Program-made: the position numbers and the translations under genes
Notes under the pieces: generated by a model
Database searches by the model: none
The model's input: the letters and a program-made list of their open reading frames with translations, nothing else
Told to the model about the DNA's origin: nothing
NCBI RefSeq assembly: GCF_024345495.1
Contig: NZ_JAGQBF010000006.1
Span: 38,454-102,453 of the forward strand
Source of the DNA: Synechococcus sp. RedBA-s
Lineage (GTDB): Bacteria > Cyanobacteriota > Cyanobacteriia > PCC-6307 > Cyanobiaceae
DNA length: 64,000 nucleotides
Direction of reading: 5' to 3'
In this document: positions 60,826-64,000 of the stretch, in pieces
Position numbering within the stretch: the first letter of the stretch is position 1
Layout of the letters: each line of letters starts with the position of its first letter

Positions 60826-62289
60826 TCAGGCCACCAGCGCGGCTTCGGGCCGGCTGTCCATCACCCGGGCCGCCTGCTCGTAGTGGTGGGCCACCTGCAG
60901 CAGGCGGGGCTCCTCGAGCACGCCGGTGATCAGCTGCAGACCGATGGGCAGGCCGCCGTCATCGAAGCCGCAGGGCAGGCTGATGGCCGGCAGGCCGGCC
61001 ATGTTCGCCGGGATCGTCAGCAGATCGGCCAGGTACATCGCCAGGGGATCCTCGGCGTGGGCGCCGAAGCGGAAGGCGGTGGTGGGGGAAGTGGGCGTGA
61101 GCAGCACGTCGACCGTGGTGAAGGCGGCGTCGAAATCGCGCCGGATCAACGTGCGCACCTGCTGGGCCTTCTTGTAGTAGGCATCCACGTAGCCGGCCGA
61201 GAGGGCATAGGTGCCGATCAGGATGCGGCGCTGCACCTCATCTCCGAAGCCCTCGGCGCGGCTGCGGGCCGTCATCTCCGCCAGGCTGCCGGCCTGCTCG
61301 GAGCGGTAGCCATATTTCACGCCGTCGTAGCGGGCCAGGTTGGCCGACGCCTCCGAGGGGGCGATCACGTAGTACGTGGCGATGCCGTCGTTGAAGCGGG
61401 GACAACTCACCTCCACCAGCTCGCAGCCGAGGGCCTCCAGCTGGGCGGCGGCCGCCAGCACCGAGGCCTTCACCTGGGGATCGAGGCCGTCGGCCTCAAA
61501 GCACTCCTTCACCAGACCCACCCGCAGGCCCTTCACCGGTGCCTGCAGGGCGGTGCAGTAGTCGGGAACGGGGGCTTTGAGGCAGGTGCCATCGCGGCGG
61601 TCCTCACCGGCGATCACCTGCAGCAGCTCGGCGGCATCGGCCACGCTGGTGCTTAACGGCCCCACCTGATCGAGGGAACTGGCGAAGGCCACCAGGCCCC
61701 AGCGGCTGACGCGGCCATAGGTGGGCTTGAGGCCCACCACCCCGCAGAAGGCGGCCGGCTGGCGGATCGAGCCGCCGGTGTCGGAGCCGAGGGAGGCAAT
61801 GCATTCTCCGGCGGCCACGGCGGCGGCACTGCCGCCGGAGCTGCCACCGGGCACCCGCTCGGGGTTCCAGGGGTTGCGGCTGGGGCCGAAGGCGGAGGTC
61901 TCGGTGGAGCTGCCCATGGCGAACTCATCGAGGTTGGTCTTGCCGATCAGGACTCCACCGGCCTGCCACAGCCGCTCGGTGACGGTGGACTCGTAGGGCG
62001 GTACGAACTGCTCCAGCATCCGGCTGGAGCAGGTGGTGCGGATGCCCTTGGTGCAGAGGTTGTCCTTGATCGCCAGGGGGATGCCGGCGAGGGGTGGCAA
62101 CGATTCACCGGCGGCGCGGGCGGCATCGATGCGGTCGGCATCGGCTCGGGCCCGCTCCGTCGTGACCTCCAGGAAGGAGTGGAGGGTGCCATCGACGGCC
62201 TCGATCCGGGCCAGATGCTGATCGGTGAGCTCCCGGGCAGACACCTCGCCGCGCTCCAGTTGCCCGCGCCACTCAGCGATTCCCATCAA
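60826..62289 (-). CDS. gatA: Glutamyl-tRNA(Gln) amidotransferase subunit A
   Basis: The 487-residue amidase has the Ser-cisSer-Lys triad: Lys75 in [12 protein letters not shown], the serines in [16 protein letters not shown] (about 150-151) and Ser174 in [12 protein letters not shown]. The C-terminal region has [19 protein letters not shown]. GatCAB converts Glu-tRNA(Gln) to Gln-tRNA(Gln), needed because cyanobacteria lack glutaminyl-tRNA synthetase. gatB and gatC are elsewhere. A 77-nt gap separates it from dnaE downstream. Confidence 0.96.
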   Translation of the reverse strand: MMGIAEWRGQLERGEVSARELTDQHLARIEAVDGTLHSFLEVTTERARADADRIDAARAAGESLPPLAGIPLAIKDNLCTKGIRTTCSSRMLEQFVPPYESTVTERLWQAGGVLIGKTNLDEFAMGSSTETSAFGPSRNPWNPERVPGGSSGGSAAAVAAGECIASLGSDTGGSIRQPAAFCGVVGLKPTYGRVSRWGLVAFASSLDQVGPLSTSVADAAELLQVIAGEDRRDGTCLKAPVPDYCTALQAPVKGLRVGLVKECFEADGLDPQVKASVLAAAAQLEALGCELVEVSCPRFNDGIATYYVIAPSEASANLARYDGVKYGYRSEQAGSLAEMTARSRAEGFGDEVQRRILIGTYALSAGYVDAYYKKAQQVRTLIRRDFDAAFTTVDVLLTPTSPTTAFRFGAHAEDPLAMYLADLLTIPANMAGLPAISLPCGFDDGGLPIGLQLITGVLEEPRLLQVAHHYEQAARVMDSRPEAALVA

Positions 62290-62315
62290 CCCTTGCCCTC
62301 GATCGAGCGACGCTA

Positions 62316-62564
62316 TCAGCCAGGGTCCAGGACTTCGGTGAGGGGTTCACCGCGGCGGACCCGCAGCAGTTCGTGCTCCATCGAGCCCGGCTGCTCGCTG
62401 CTGACATCGCCGAGAAAAACGGGAAGCTTCGCCTCAAGATGCTCCCGGCGCACGAAGGGCCCGAACCAGTAGATGACATGCGGCGCCTGGGTTTCCACCC
62501 GGGCCCACCAGGCGACCCCAAGACCGTTGGCCATGCCTCTGAGCAGCCGAATCAAGGGGTTCAT
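62316..62564 (-). CDS. DUF1816 family protein
   Basis: The 82-residue protein has [36 protein letters not shown], the DUF1816 core found in cyanobacteria, sometimes near phycobilisome or stress genes. A short amphipathic N-terminus precedes it. It ends 26 nt before gatA on the same strand. Function unknown. Confidence 0.85.
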   Translation of the reverse strand: MNPLIRLLRGMANGLGVAWWARVETQAPHVIYWFGPFVRREHLEAKLPVFLGDVSSEQPGSMEHELLRVRRGEPLTEVLDPG

Positions 62565-62612
62565 CGAACCTTGGCGAACCGCACCATTGTGCCGATCAAA
62601 GGGCCCCTGGCT

Positions 62613-64000
<1,388 letters not shown>

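Overview
The window comes from a GC-rich unicellular cyanobacterium of the alpha-cyanobacterial Synechococcus/Cyanobium type. Evidence: an SbtA-SbtB bicarbonate-uptake pair, a PAM68-like photosystem II assembly protein, a CPP1-like membrane protein, a B12-dependent class II ribonucleotide reductase, a group 3 sigma factor, and several small families largely restricted to cyanobacteria (DUF6464, DUF3531, DUF1816, DUF92/VTE6). No rRNA, tRNA or CRISPR array was seen. All family assignments are from reading the protein sequences; no database search was run.

Positions 1-36417 and about 49900-64000 are ordinary compact chromosome. Coding density is high, with many 4-nt ATGA/GTGA overlaps inside operons and several convergent genes whose 3' ends overlap. 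The left part holds polysaccharide genes (acyltransferase, GH57), leuA, a sugar ABC permease, sbtAB, a manganese exporter of the Mnx type, TerC, mfd, a SemiSWEET, a C-terminal processing protease, ispG, a type 4 uracil-DNA glycosylase, an aminotransferase, a PhnD-like ABC transporter, a sigma factor, rsmE, hslO, prfC and nrdJ. The right part holds dnaG, a DMT exporter, ruvA, rpsO, dnaE, gatA and an RlmB-like methyltransferase.

Positions 36418-48630 form a foreign island that looks like an integron cassette array without a visible integrase (a CALIN). Two well-formed 87-bp attC sites (37933-38019 and 39665-39751) share arms. Several truncated or degenerate attC sites follow, with cores at 39137, 40267, 41049, 42637 and 47991, and a left half at 48610. 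An attI-like core lies at 36616. Cassette-like contents are an AT-rich RelA/SpoT-type alarmone synthetase with an unassigned C-terminal region, a small coupled ORF plus SDR, a HicB-HicA toxin-antitoxin pair, a conserved hypothetical, a flavodoxin-like protein, a secreted DUF1254 protein and a methyltransferase. Between two attC remnants lies a sulfatase block: a DUF1214 relic, a formylglycine-generating enzyme, a sulfatase lipoprotein with a CTSGR motif, an HdeD-like membrane protein and an exported HAD phosphatase.

The right edge of the island is a decay zone. It holds a frame-broken cupin lipoprotein, a VapBC pair whose toxin has lost one acidic residue, and further right a glutamate decarboxylase pseudogene with a frameshift, deletions and a changed PLP-binding aspartate. 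This region appears to be a hotspot of gene gain and loss inside an otherwise streamlined chromosome.
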